A stretch of 64,000 nucleotides of DNA, taken from NCBI GenBank assembly GCA_014529385.2, contig CM043959.1:62821753-62885752 (forward strand), written 5' to 3'. Shown in pieces: positions 43,486-54,782 of the stretch. Made by a program: the position numbers and the translations under genes. The notes beneath the pieces are model-generated. The model was not told the origin of the DNA, made no database searches, and saw only the letters and a program-made list of their open reading frames with translations. The DNA comes from Adiantum capillus-veneris (lineage: Eukaryota; Streptophyta; Polypodiopsida; Polypodiales; Pteridaceae). The first letter of the stretch is position 1, and every line of letters starts with the position of its first letter.

Positions 43486-46085
43486 TGAGGCGGTCCGGGG
43501 TGGGCAACAAGAAGAGCGGCCTCTAAACACCCTTCAAGGCTCCCGTGATGCTCAATTGGGGCTAGGGCAAGCAAAATCAAAGACAACAACAACCCAAAGT
43601 CAGAAACCAAACAAGAAAAGGGGCACCACCTAGTTGTAGATGCGAACTAGGACGCACGTGATATCTCCTTGTACTCAAACGCACAAAGAGAGGGGAATGC
43701 AAGATAGCCACACACACCAAACACAAACATTCACCATGCCAGAGAGAGGTAAAGAGCACAAATCAACTTGAGCAACTCAGTCTTAGCCTTAAAGACTAGA
43801 TACACACAAAGCTTGATGAGAAATAGAGAGACAACACAAAACTTGACCTTGTTGCCAATACACAAATTGTCTTAGGGTCACGGGAGCCCTCTCACCGAGC
43901 ACCCTCTTACAATTCACTTTTTAGGCAAACAATTCAACAAGCCCTCAACCCACCAAGCATGAAATGGCACAACAAACTTCAAGGACAATATACCTTCAAC
44001 CACCTGATGAGTCAACTTATCAAGTCAATTTGGAGAGAAGAGTCGTAGTTGCAGCATACAATTGCACCCAAAACTATAAATCTTATTTATGCACAAGAGT
44101 AGTATACAAGTGTGGCGAAGAGTATGGCATATACTCCACTCCTCTAGATGGCATAACTAACTTCAACCTTCTCCATGCACCTATGTGTAATGATGGAATA
44201 GTGTACTCACGATGCACACACTCTACACAACTAGGCTTGAAGAGTGGTGTGTTATGTGTTGAGAATGGTGTGGTGTAGTGTGATCATGTGATGATTTACA
44301 AGGGAGAGAAGGGCTCTATTTATAGGTTTTAGAAGCCCCGATTTGGATTTGGCCTAATCAAGTTTATTTGAAGGAATAAAAGATTATGCATATTTTAATT
44401 TTTTTTAATGAGGGTGGGTCTCTCTTGTCCTTTGAGTCACATGGATGTGGGCTCAAGGGAAGAGAATTATTGAGGATGAAAGGAGAGAGGATTGAGTGAA
44501 TAATTTGGGAGTGCCTACTCTAGTAGAGGGTGCATTTTACAATAAGGTTAGTGGTTAGTAGTTAGTAATTATCACTAAAAAAATATTTACAAAATCATTC
44601 ACCAAATGGTGAGATATATGATGTGGAAAGTTAGAGAAGGGATAAGCTTGTAAAGCAAGGCTGAAGCTTGGAGAAGTTGACATTCACCTCTTTACAGCAC
44701 CGGTAGAAGAAGCGGTCAGCATGGCGAAGTAGCGCGTGTCGATGAAGCTATGTTATCTTCAAACCTTGGAAAATTCATGATAAAAGCCTTCATTTGCAGA
44801 GGTTATCCTTGGATTTTTGCTGATTTTTGAAGTTCTTTGCAAAGCTGAAGAGAGTATGGTAATATGGACATATATGTAGAGAGAAAAGGGGACACATAGG
44901 GTGTAGAAATGGAGGATGAAGGCTATGGAGGTGTGAGAGATGTGGCAATGGTGAAGAGGGTGAATTAGGATATGGGAGTTGCAGGTTTGGGAGTGGGAAG
45001 GAGAGGGAGGAAAGTGTATGAAAGAGGAAAATGATAAAGTGGAAGCGGGAGTGTGGCTCAATGCATGGGCAAACTGGGGTCCACCAATAAAATCATAGCT
45101 CACAGCTCATAGCTCAAAAAAATATAAAATTATTTAAGGTCAAAGTTCAGCTCACGAGCTAAAACTTTTGTTTGTATTATCTTTTCAAATTCGGGGAGCA
45201 TGTGATCTTTAAAAATTCAGCAAAACCGACTATTTTTTCCACTTCACAAGGTCCTTGTGAGGTCCTTCTTTGGATGATTCTTTTGAATACCTCCAAGAGT
45301 GAGCTCCCCATGGTGCATGCCTGCATGCCACATACCCTTGACCTTATTTGGTAGGTCTATAATTGAAGATATTATTGAGATCATGATATAAGTGAATAGT
45401 ACAACTAAGAAAATCAAATATTGAGGGGTCTAAAAAAATATGTACATGTCAAATATAAATAATATAGGTGGAAAAAAATATAAAGGGGTCAAAAAAATCT
45501 CTCTCATTATAAGTCTACTATAAAAAGATGAATATTTTCTGTGGTCTAATTTATGAGAGTAAAAGAGAATAGATGTAGGAAGGAAAAATCACAATAGTGA
45601 AAAAATATACACATAAATAAAACTAGTTTTTTTGGATTTTTATTGGGATGGAGTTACACTAAAAATAAGAGAAGCTTGCATGAAATTATTTTTATATGGA
45701 ATAAAGAGTATGCAAAATGGTAAGCAAAAATATGGTAATGATGAGTCAATGTACATAGCATAAATAACACACACCTAGGTAGAAATATTTAAATAAATAC
45801 CAAAATAATTATGAAAAATCCTTTTATTTAGGCCCTATATACAATGAAATATTTACACACAAATGGGCCATAATATACTTATATTTTTTATATTTTTATA
45901 TTTTTTTTGCTCAACTAACCCAGTGACTAGCTAATTGAGGGTTTTTAAGAAGATATGGGAAAAGTCTCCTAACTCACACACACCTATATATAGTGAAATG
46001 GTAGGGATAGCCACAGTGTTTGGATGATTTCATAGGGTGAGTTAGCTTACTATGGCAATTATGAAAAGCGAAAAAAAGGCTATCA
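43486..46085 (-). mobile_element. Solo LTR of the element B family
   Basis: TGAGGCGGTCC at the left and GGCTATCA at the right (plus strand), the same termini as the 5' LTR of element B. It is flanked by 4-bp direct repeats CTAC (43482-43485 and 46086-46089). No internal retrotransposon sequence remains, as after LTR-LTR recombination. The last kilobase is clearly similar to 9360-10388; the middle is diverged. A 104-codon frame at 43964-44278 has no support as a gene. Confidence 0.82.
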
Positions 46086-48309
46086 CTACCTAGCCTAACA
46101 TAACCTATAACCTAAACCTAACCTATAGGCTAACCTAACCGAAGTTCGTTTGCATTTTGTGAAGTACACGAGTCATCTTCGAAGTCCGTTTGCGTTTATC
46201 TACTATTTTTTGCTAACTCTAACCTAGCCTATAATCTAGCCTAACCTATAACCTAAACCTAACATAACCTAACCTAACCGAACTCCATTTGCATTTTTAG
46301 AAGTACACAAGTACGTCATCTTTGTTTGGCCGCTAATAGATGGATGTTGTGTTCGGACAGCTAGAACTTATGTTATGGTGTGTAAAGCCACTTAGGTTAC
46401 GCTACTCCAAATTGGATCTAGATAGCAATTAGCCATTTCAATCCATTTATGGCTAGCCACCTGGGGTTAGCGTCTTAGGACTAGTGTTGGTTTATCCGCT
46501 AATGATGGCCGTATTCTGGAGTGTTAAGGTGCGCTATGTAAAGTTTCCTAGGTTTGGCTGCTTTAAATTGGATTAATGTAGAGTTTTTCCATTTCAATCT
46601 GCTTAGGGCTAGCCGCTTATGGTTCTATGGATTCTGGTTTGGCCGCTAATAGATGGCGCACTGTGTTCGGACGGTTAGGGCACACTATGTAAAATCGCTA
46701 AGGTAAAGTGGTCTAAAACATATTAGGGTATTGTTAGGCCATTCAGTATTCTTAGGGATAGTTTTTACGGGTTATTGGCTTTAGATTAACAACTTTTTTT
46801 TTTGCCACTAATACATTACTATAGTTGGAGCGGTAGGGTAGTCTATATAAATCCGCTTAGGTTTGGCAACTTATGATTTGGTCGCTCCAAATCCAATTAG
46901 TGTAGCGCTTGGCAATTTCAGTCTACTAATAAGGTTAGAGGGCTATGGTTTAGACATTGGTAGATGGTCGTGTTTGGACATTTTACCGATAAGTGCTTAG
47001 ATTAACATAAAAGTACCTAAGTTCTAACTGTCTGAACACAACGTCCATCTATAACCTAAACATGAGTTAGCTTAACATATAACCTAACCGAACTTTTTAT
47101 GTACAACCTATAACCTAACCTAACCTAACCTATAACGTAACTTGTTACCTAAACCTGACCTATAATCTAACTAACCTATCCTATAACCTATAGACTAACT
47201 TATAACATAATTTAACCTTTAGTTTAAACTTAACCTAGAACCTAGCCTATAAGCTAACCTAAATAATTAATGTCCTTTAAGCTAACATAACCTAACCTAG
47301 CCTACCATAACTTAACATATAACCTAACTTGTTACCTAAACATGACCTATAATCTGACTAACCTATCCTATAACCTATAGCCTAACTTAGTTTAACCTTT
47401 AGTTTAAGCTTAACCTATAAGCTAACATAAATAATTAATGTCCTATAAGCTGACATAACCTTACCTAACCTACCATAACTTAACGTATAACCTAACTTAT
47501 AACTTAACATATAATCTATATATACCCTAGCCTAACATATAACCTAAACTAAACCTAACCAAAACCTAAAACCTAAACCTCATCAATCGCATAATTTAAA
47601 AAACGACATAATTCAAAACAAAATCTCTTTAAAACAAGATTTTTTCATAATTCAAAACGAAATTTCACAACACAAACCATAATTTCTTTTAAAGCATTGA
47701 AAGTTTAAAGAATAAAATTTTCTTTTATCAATATACAAATTAGTTTAATAAATTTTCTATGCATTAAAAGTTCAAGCACTCACATGCAACCTATTTGAGC
47801 AAGAAAAGGTGTTGTAAACGCCCTTGAACCTGCAAAAACGCACACACACACACCATGCTAAACCCTTAACCCTAAACGCACACACACACACACCATATTG
47901 CTAAACCCTAAACCCTAAACCTACGAGTAAACTTGAAAACAATCTTACCTTAATGCTATGGATTAGTCCACGAGCAAGATTTGCACCAGATCTGTAAGAG
48001 GTCCGGAGGAACAGAGCAAGAGAACAGGTGCAAGAAGAAGAGAAATGCGTAGGGAAAGCCCATGGGATCCTTTTTTGCAGGGTCTGATGGTACAGGTATC
48101 GATACAGGTGTTGGAAAAAGCATTTGTGTAGACGTCGAAAAATGCATCGGAAAAGGCGTCGAAAGAGACATCGGAACAGGCGTCAAAAATTTAAAAATGA
48201 TTTTTTAAAAAAAAGTGCATCTTCCTCCATACTTACCTACATTTATATACCGACACACGCCATTGACGTCGGTAACTTGGCACCGGGATTTAAGTGACCT
48301 CTTGTAGTG
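46086..48309 (-). repeat. CACTA-2 arm, outer part, and terminus
   Basis: Inverted counterpart of CACTA-1 10801-12600: 155-bp unit family (46310-47060), TTAGGT/TAACCT tracts (47060-47570), telomere-like CCCTAAA (about 47858-47925), subterminal GACGCCT/CCGATG repeats (48080-48185), and the terminus CTTGTAGTG at 48301-48309. Confidence 0.82.
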
Positions 48310-48811
48310 CAACCCTATGACAAGACTACACAAGGTCGTGTCAAGGGATGACACAAATTAGGAAGGGGGAAATGTTAATAGACAGATTGAACGAGCGTCC
48401 ACTTGGTCGGACACGTAGCTGGACATCGAAGAGTGTTCTTAGACCATATGGCAACATTTTTAGTATGTTCTATTGAACTTTTTAGGACCTTTTTCATGAT
48501 GGATTGTGATTTTGGTACCTTGTCAGATTGAGACCTGACTTGGTAGGTGTCGTGAACCTCCTCCTAAAGTTTTTTTGCATTTCGAGTCCGTTCGAGTGCC
48601 AAAATGGCGTGATGACGTAGAGTTGTGAGAAAGGACATAGACAGATTTCCCTGATTGTTGAGTATTGGTTTGCTTGTTAAGGTTCACTTCTTGAGATTGA
48701 CGATCTCAAAGAGTCTCTGTGCCCCATCCGAGTCATTTCCCTGAGTATTGACATTATGTTAGTACCAAAAAGCTATGCTGCAGACGTCTGTCTCACGGTG
48801 GCCCGCTAACA
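48310..48811 (+). mobile_element. 3' end and LTR of a C-family retrotransposon
   Basis: 48310-48372 (CAACCCTATGACAAGACTAC, then PPT GGAAGGGGGAAA) matches 41184-41253 of element C. An LTR follows (48373-48811) that starts TGTTAATAG and ends CGCTAACA. Compared with 41254-42171 about 480 bp is missing after ACACGTAG, rejoining at AGAGTGTTC. CACTA-2 is therefore inserted about 50 bp upstream of this PPT. Confidence 0.82.
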
Positions 48812-50519
48812 TAGTGCAACTCTTCAAGATGTAGCAGTCTACATCAAGTCAATCATGCATCTCTTCTTGATTTTTGGATTCCAAATTTGACTGATTTGAT
48901 ATATTTTCATCTTGAGAGAGAGGTTGTGTGGAAGCTTGTCCTTCCTCATACCGATTGGTAGACGATGGAGAAGATGATTTCGGAGATGTGGTCTCACCTG
49001 TTCCCTCTACTATGTTTGTAGTAGTTGGAGCTTCTAGAAAAGTCTCCTCATGATGTGTAGCTAGATTCCGAGGAGAATCTTATACAATTTTGTAGTCCAT
49101 TATCTCTTGGATTTCACCTCTTTCTGATCTACTTAACGATTCAACACCTAATGTATTCTCTATCTTTGAGCATTAGCCAATTTGAGGCTGTATTTTGCAG
49201 TTTGTCTTTTTTCTTCTTTGAGCTTTTGCAACCTTGCATCTAGTTTTGAGTCATTTGAGTTTGAGGAATAGGAAATTTGTTGTGCTACCGCAACTTTCTT
49301 TTTCTGTTATGTTTTCTTTGAATTCATTCTTCTCTAAGTCGTTGAACTTCCTCCATAGATCTTTGTGCTTGCATTCTTGTAGTATGTTCCCCTTGTTGTG
49401 GTTTCTTTTCGTGAGAAGGGGGATGTCTATTTCTTGTTCCTCTTCAAATACTTGGAAGGGATATCCTCTTTTCTTATTATCTCCCCATGGAGATTTATGT
49501 TTCACTCCGTGGCTTCACTATTTGTGATTGGTGCTTTTAAACTCAATTCACACGTCTTTCTTTTTATTGGAGGCATAAATGCACTTCTTGTAGCATGGGA
49601 CACTATGATTTGACTTGTGTAATACGTCTAGCTGGAACTCTGGTTCAAGGAGGTATTCTATCATTCTAAGTACTTGAGATGCAATTCAGGTAAGCATCGG
49701 TCCAAGATTCATGTAGTTGTTGTTCTTCTTACTACTCTTTAGGTTTTATTCAAGTAGATTTGCCAAAGTATAGATGCCTAGGTCACATTTGATTATGCGA
49801 TGGTCCGATAAGCCAATGGTATAACTACCACCAAATGTAAGAGTTGCTCAGTGTATCTAGGCAGCTTTTTCACTTTAAGATGCTATGAAATCAGCCATAA
49901 TGGAAGCTCTGTTTTTTGTTAATCAAGTCTTTATAGGTGATCTTATGGCCCTAATGCTTGATGAAAGCTTTGTCATTATCTATTGCCTATGTCTGTAACA
50001 TCACATTATGGTGGCTACCCAATAAGTTGAGTGCTTGGAAAATTATTTCATTGGTTATATTCACTTACACTATTGATCCATGTTTGTCTGTGAGGGTTGC
50101 TTATCCATTAAATTGGATGATTCATGTGCTCTCTAGAAGTTGGTTCCCCTTGGTGGTAGACGGAAAAAATTGTCTAGTTGTAGGCATCTAGCACTATCCA
50201 TCACTTTGGGCTTTTGATGTAGGGTTCACAGATTTGGGAAATATGGTTGCTTTAACTTTGGCTTTGTTTGTAGGTTAGAAGTTTCCAATGAATATATTTG
50301 TTGGAATCTACTCCAAATCTACATCTTTGACATTAGCTTTTTCACTTGATGAAATGTCAACAATTTCATATGGAGCAACTCCCCATTCCTTTGATGCACA
50401 TCTGCAAGGTATACTACTAACAAAAAATTTCATTTTAGTGCCAATAATTTCGTCTCAAGCTTGTTGTAAGATCAGGTTTCACCATAAAATGAAAAGTGAG
50501 CATAACTTAAGCAATTGAG
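48812..50519. other. Unassigned region with short degenerate protein-like segments
   Basis: On the minus strand, 49505-48850 reads in pieces as a hydrophilic Lys/Glu then Ser/Thr-rich protein (KDLWRKFNDLEKNEF, then HHEETFLEAPTTTNIVEG and NRYEEGQASTQPLSQDEN). On the plus strand near 49576 a lone knuckle CTSCSMGHYDLTC is readable. Neither gives a continuous frame. It may be decayed gag sequence from old elements in both directions; I cannot assign it. Confidence 0.35.
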
Positions 50520-52109
50520 ATCCAAAATTTGACCAAACTTTAATAGTGTATCTAGGCATTAGGAAGAGGATGGACTCTAGGAGGACCTCTTTGTTGACCA
50601 ATGAGATTATGGAGATGGTTATGGCCAATGAAAAATAGGTTCACACCATGTATGGAAGATTGGTAGGTGTATAAGAGAGGTGTAAGAGTGGTCAAAGGAT
50701 GCACTTCCCCCCCCCCCCCCCCCCCCCACAAAAAAGGAGTGGAGAACTTTATGAGTTTCGGCCTTCCATAACTCCTATACACGATCTCTTATTTGAGCAT
50801 ATATTATAGATTTGTAATCTACATGCCGAGCTCTTCTCATAGATCTGTTACATGATATGGTTTTGCCTAGTATATTTTAAATTTCATTTTGGGTGGAAAA
50901 TTTGAATTCAAATAAACTAGCGGTTTTGCCTATTTGAATTCAAAAGATGTCCTTTGATTTCTTTCTTAATACTAAAGGTTTGACTCTAAATAGCCAAATA
51001 AAGAGGCCCTCCTAGACCCCATTCTCTTCCTAATGACAACTATAGGCACCAGGAAGAATTAGTTCATGTCAATTTTGGGCTAGGGGTACGTAAATCATGA
51101 TCTATGTTTAGAAGGGGGGATATAAATCTATGAGCTTCTCAATTAGAGTTTTTATGAAACCTTTTGAATCTTTTCAAATTGTAGGCCAAAAATTGCAAAT
51201 TTTGATTCAAAATAACAGAGATGTCAAATAAGTGAAAGAAATTCCATAGGTGTACAATGGTGACATTGTTTTGAAACTACCACCATCTCTTGTGGGTACA
51301 AGGAGAATGCAAGGAATGGAATAGAGATTTGATGGTCACTTATGGACATGACCACATATTACAAACATGTCAATTGACTGTTTAGTGCAGTTGAGTTATT
51401 ATTTGGGATCATTGGTTTTTCATCGAATAGATTATCCTTACTTGTGACAAAAAAAAAATCAATGTGTATTTTTTCCATGGCTATTTGATAGTCAAGGGAG
51501 CAAGGTATTTCTTTGTGACGATGGAAAACATAGTACTACTTGTCATTACTGCAGAACAGTAGTATTTTGTGACTATCCATGTGGATGCAGAGCATAGTAT
51601 GTTCTGCCATTTGAATCAAGGATGACTAGACTAATGGTGCGTGTAGGAAACCACCTCCATGAAGTCCAATTAGGTACATGTAGGCTACAATAGAAAGAAT
51701 ACACAAATGGTAACAAATATTCTACAGGTGGATCGAAACCATGGACCTAGAAGAGTTCAAATGGTTGTTTCTAGACAACTTCTACTTGAAGAAATTACAG
51801 AAAAGAGGAACATGGGAGATCACCAGATTTCAAACATTTTGGAAGAAATGATTCCTTGGTTCAAAATCAAAGGTCAGCTCTAATTCATTTGGTTAATATG
51901 GTGGGTTTTCATCGATGTTGATTGTGACAATCATTTGGTTGTCTGCTTGCATCTTTAGAATTATGGTGGCTTGCAAAAAGACACAACATGCCTCTCTTGT
52001 TATTGATGGATTTGACCATATAATGATGCTATAAAAAAGTGTATTTTTCTTTTTATTAATGGTAGTCTCTTTCCTAGATAAGGTGGACCTACAGAGAAAT
52101 GTTTAATTT
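50520..52109. other. Unassigned AT-rich region
   Basis: I see no supported gene. It contains a 21-base C homopolymer (50707-50727). From about 51680 onward short plus-strand pieces (GNHLHEVQLGTC) could be an upstream part of the MULE-like pseudogene. Confidence 0.4.
50707..50727. repeat. Poly-C run of 21
   Basis: Uninterrupted cytosines followed by an A run. Length is prone to sequencing and replication error. Confidence 0.95.
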
Positions 52110-54140
52110 TCAAAATTTCTACAAGGGGTTCGGGGGCTCGCGTTGATCTCGTCAATCAAATACGTCAAACTAGATGTGAAGATTTGAGTGTTGCATGGGT
52201 CCACTTTGATTTTACTCATAGAATAGGTGGTTGGACTACGATGTCGTGCTCTGTGTATGATCCCAAGTTTGTTCCCCTTGGCTAGAATTCACTAAATATA
52301 ACCATGAACGCTATGTCCAATGGAGGTAATTTGTAGCATACTTTTGTAGATTGAAAGGATTAATGGTGATAGCAATATGAAACACTAAGGAGGAGGACAC
52401 CAACACGCAAGTACTCTTTTGGAATTGCTTGAATGATGTGATGATACAACAAGGATATCCCCGAGTAGACTTTGCAAGCTTCAAGGCCGACGAAGCTAGA
52501 GAAAATTGGGCTGCAATACGTACAATCTTTAATGGAGGGCCTGTTAATGTTATGGTAGGAAGGGAAAGATCTTGTCTTTTCCATTGGGAACAGATCTTGC
52601 AAAGACATAGAAAAAAATACATACGGAAAGATAAACAAAAAATGCACTTGGATATGTGTGAAGCTTGGCGTAATTCTAACACGATTGCCTCAACCATTGA
52701 GCAATCACGTATAATAAGGATATGGCGGGACATAATGCTGTGTAGGAAAATATCAAGCAACTTGAAAGGTGGTTCATGTGGTGGGAAACAAGAATAGATT
52801 GTTGGGGCAACCTTTCTATAGAGGTACATCAATGTTAGTTATGCTAACCCCTTATTTAATTTAGTTTTTTATCTAGCAATTGAGTTGTTTAATTGTTTCT
52901 AGAGCTATTTAGGTCCTTGGAAGAAAGCTCAAAATCCAAATACAAATTTATCAAAGAGCATTCATGCATCTTGGCTGAGACGAGAAGGTGGTAGCACAAA
53001 GATTACTTTGTATGATGCATGTGTTGCTGATGTTATAAATGGTTATATTCAATGCACAAAGCAACATGGGTTTTTAACTAGACATTACATAGGATCTGGT
53101 CCATATATGCAAGACTACCTTGCAAGGGCAAGCTCTAAAAGAGAATTAAGTCCGTGTGTGGTGGCTCATGTTGTCGAAAGTGCAGTTGCATGCACACCTT
53201 TCTATGAACAACCAGTTCTCCATGGAGATAGAGACGGTTCAAAAGAAAACTAATAATAAATCCATGGATGTATCTTCACATAAGCTTGGTTATGTGATGG
53301 ACTCTAGACAACAAAAAGTTTGCGTCCATCCTAGGAAGATTTGTTTTGAGGATGCTGGAGGTCTAGAAGGGAGAATGTTTGATGTCAATGCATCATCCAA
53401 GGATGAGGACTTGTTTGAGGGTGATCTTGTCGCTACCTAAGAATACTTGATTTGGTATGGTGAAAGGGGCATGATGTGTCAATGTTATGCAGAGTAGGGT
53501 ACGAGAATCGTTGTCTCCTTGTTCTTGGGGAGAAAGAACATATCAAAATCAAAGTCAATACAAATGGATACGGTTTTGGGGTTATGATGTTACTCATTGT
53601 AGAAATGTGGTCAAGCAGGTGGTCTCCCCACCAGATACACCAACAACATGGTCGATAGAGAGTGGCACAAATATCACAACGACAAAACATGTTGCTTTAC
53701 TTGGAGGTAGGTTTTTGTTTGCAAATAGCCATGAGGAAAATATTCATAATATAAATATTGCTGGAAGTTCTGGCAAACATAGCAAAAAATGGAAAACAAG
53801 TGTGTCTAAGGAGGCAAGCAAGAATTTGGAGAGGGCTGCACAAATGGAAGCTCATCTCATGGAAGAGGTGATTATCGTGCCTAGTCGGCATGTTATCTTT
53901 AACTTGGAAACACAAGATGTCTATGAGGTGCATGTGAAGGATAATCCCTTTTGCACATGCCCTAATTTTCAAGGATGAGATAAAGAGAAGAAAGTACTTA
54001 GCATGCAAGCATGCGTTTTTTGTCTACATACAAATTTGGGGATAGATCCCAAGTAGCACTTGATTATCCATCAACCAACACTGAGTGACAAAGATCTCAC
54101 ATTCATTTTAAGACAACCCCAACACATTCATCCTATTGAA
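52110..54140 (+). pseudogene. MULE-like transposase with SWIM finger, degenerate
   Basis: In order on the plus strand: VAWVHFDFTHRIGGWTTMS followed by YDPKF (about 52190-52275), a core-like segment with an Asp; then GYPRVDFASFKADEAREN and ERSCLFHWEQ (52450-52610); RWFMWWETRIDCWG (about 52765); ASWLRREGGSTKI with YIGSGPYMQDYLARA (52970-53130); and a SWIM-type C-T-C (about 53952) paired, after a frameshift, with C-K-H (about 54004). This resembles Mutator-like transposases and their plant relatives. Stops and shifts between segments make it non-functional. Family assignment rests on remembered patterns. Confidence 0.6.
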
Positions 54141-54599
54141 AAGTAGAAAAAAAGTAGATTCTCAATGAGTCATTTTGGTTTACATGTTTTTTCAAGAAAC
54201 TCTTGGTAATTTTGTGGATGTGTTTGGAAGATGGGTTTTTTGGTAGAGGCAAAGCAATATTGCTCAAGGTGTACTTGTTTTATGCTCCAGTGAATGTTAT
54301 TCTTACTTGGTGGTTTAAGATTTTGTATGTGCATATAGTGTCTAAAAATATTAGGGAAATGTTGTTCTCTTCACAATCTGTATGAGAGGTCTTTTGAATT
54401 TTATTTGGTTGATTCCATGAATCTATCTCAAAACATAACATCCAATGCATTGTGTCAAGCACACAAGACTAAAAGGCCTAAAAAATGTGAAGAAGCTCTA
54501 AATAAGAAGCTAAAAATAAAACACTCGTTTGGAAGCCAACTTAAGTTTTATTGGTACCATCAGGTTAAGCATGATAAATATATGCTATGGTAGCAAATT
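54141..54599. other. Unassigned region after the MULE pseudogene
   Basis: Only short frames and no recognised domain. It may be 3' flank of the MULE-like element or the start of element F. Confidence 0.3.
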
Positions 54600-54782
54600 T
54601 CTCAGTTTGGATCTTTGGTTTGTAAATTAAATCAATTTTTGCTTTTTTTTTCCACAAACTTGGACAATTCTATGATTTTCATAAAGATTTTTCGATCCAA
54701 ATGTCTTGAAGCTTTGAAGTTGGACTACAAAAGTCATCTAGGTTAAGATGGTTAGGTATTGGTTCAGAGATCTGGGAAGGGT

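Larger units (their letters stand above)
17790..48309 (-). mobile_element. CACTA-2: inverted, truncated CACTA split by retrotransposons
   Basis: The terminus CACTACAAGAGGTC (minus strand) is at 48309. Reading leftward, the same arm as CACTA-1 follows in 48309-46086 and 43485-42172, then 18213-17790, where the transposase frame stops matching. The splits are element C (18214-42171) and a solo LTR (43486-46085). Removing element C joins GGAAAGAGA to the CCGT and GATTGC sequence, exactly as in CACTA-1 (positions about 13800-13822, complement). The transposase half and the other terminus are missing. The fragments total about 4.0 kb. Confidence 0.82.

Noticed and set aside
43964-44278. 104-codon plus-strand frame in the solo LTR
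   Set aside because: It has no counterpart in the other LTR copy at 7737-10388, no domain, and lies antisense to the LTR.
10797-48313. The whole 10801-48309 block as one composite CACTA transposon, because both outer flanks read CAAC
   Set aside because: CACTA duplications are 3 bp and the offsets do not match (AAC before, CAA after). DNA left of 10801 shows no similarity to the C-family sequence expected upstream of 48310. A 4-bp match is not strong evidence.
52311-52832. 173-codon minus-strand frame
   Set aside because: It is antisense to the MULE-like blocks, which read as recognisable protein on the plus strand.
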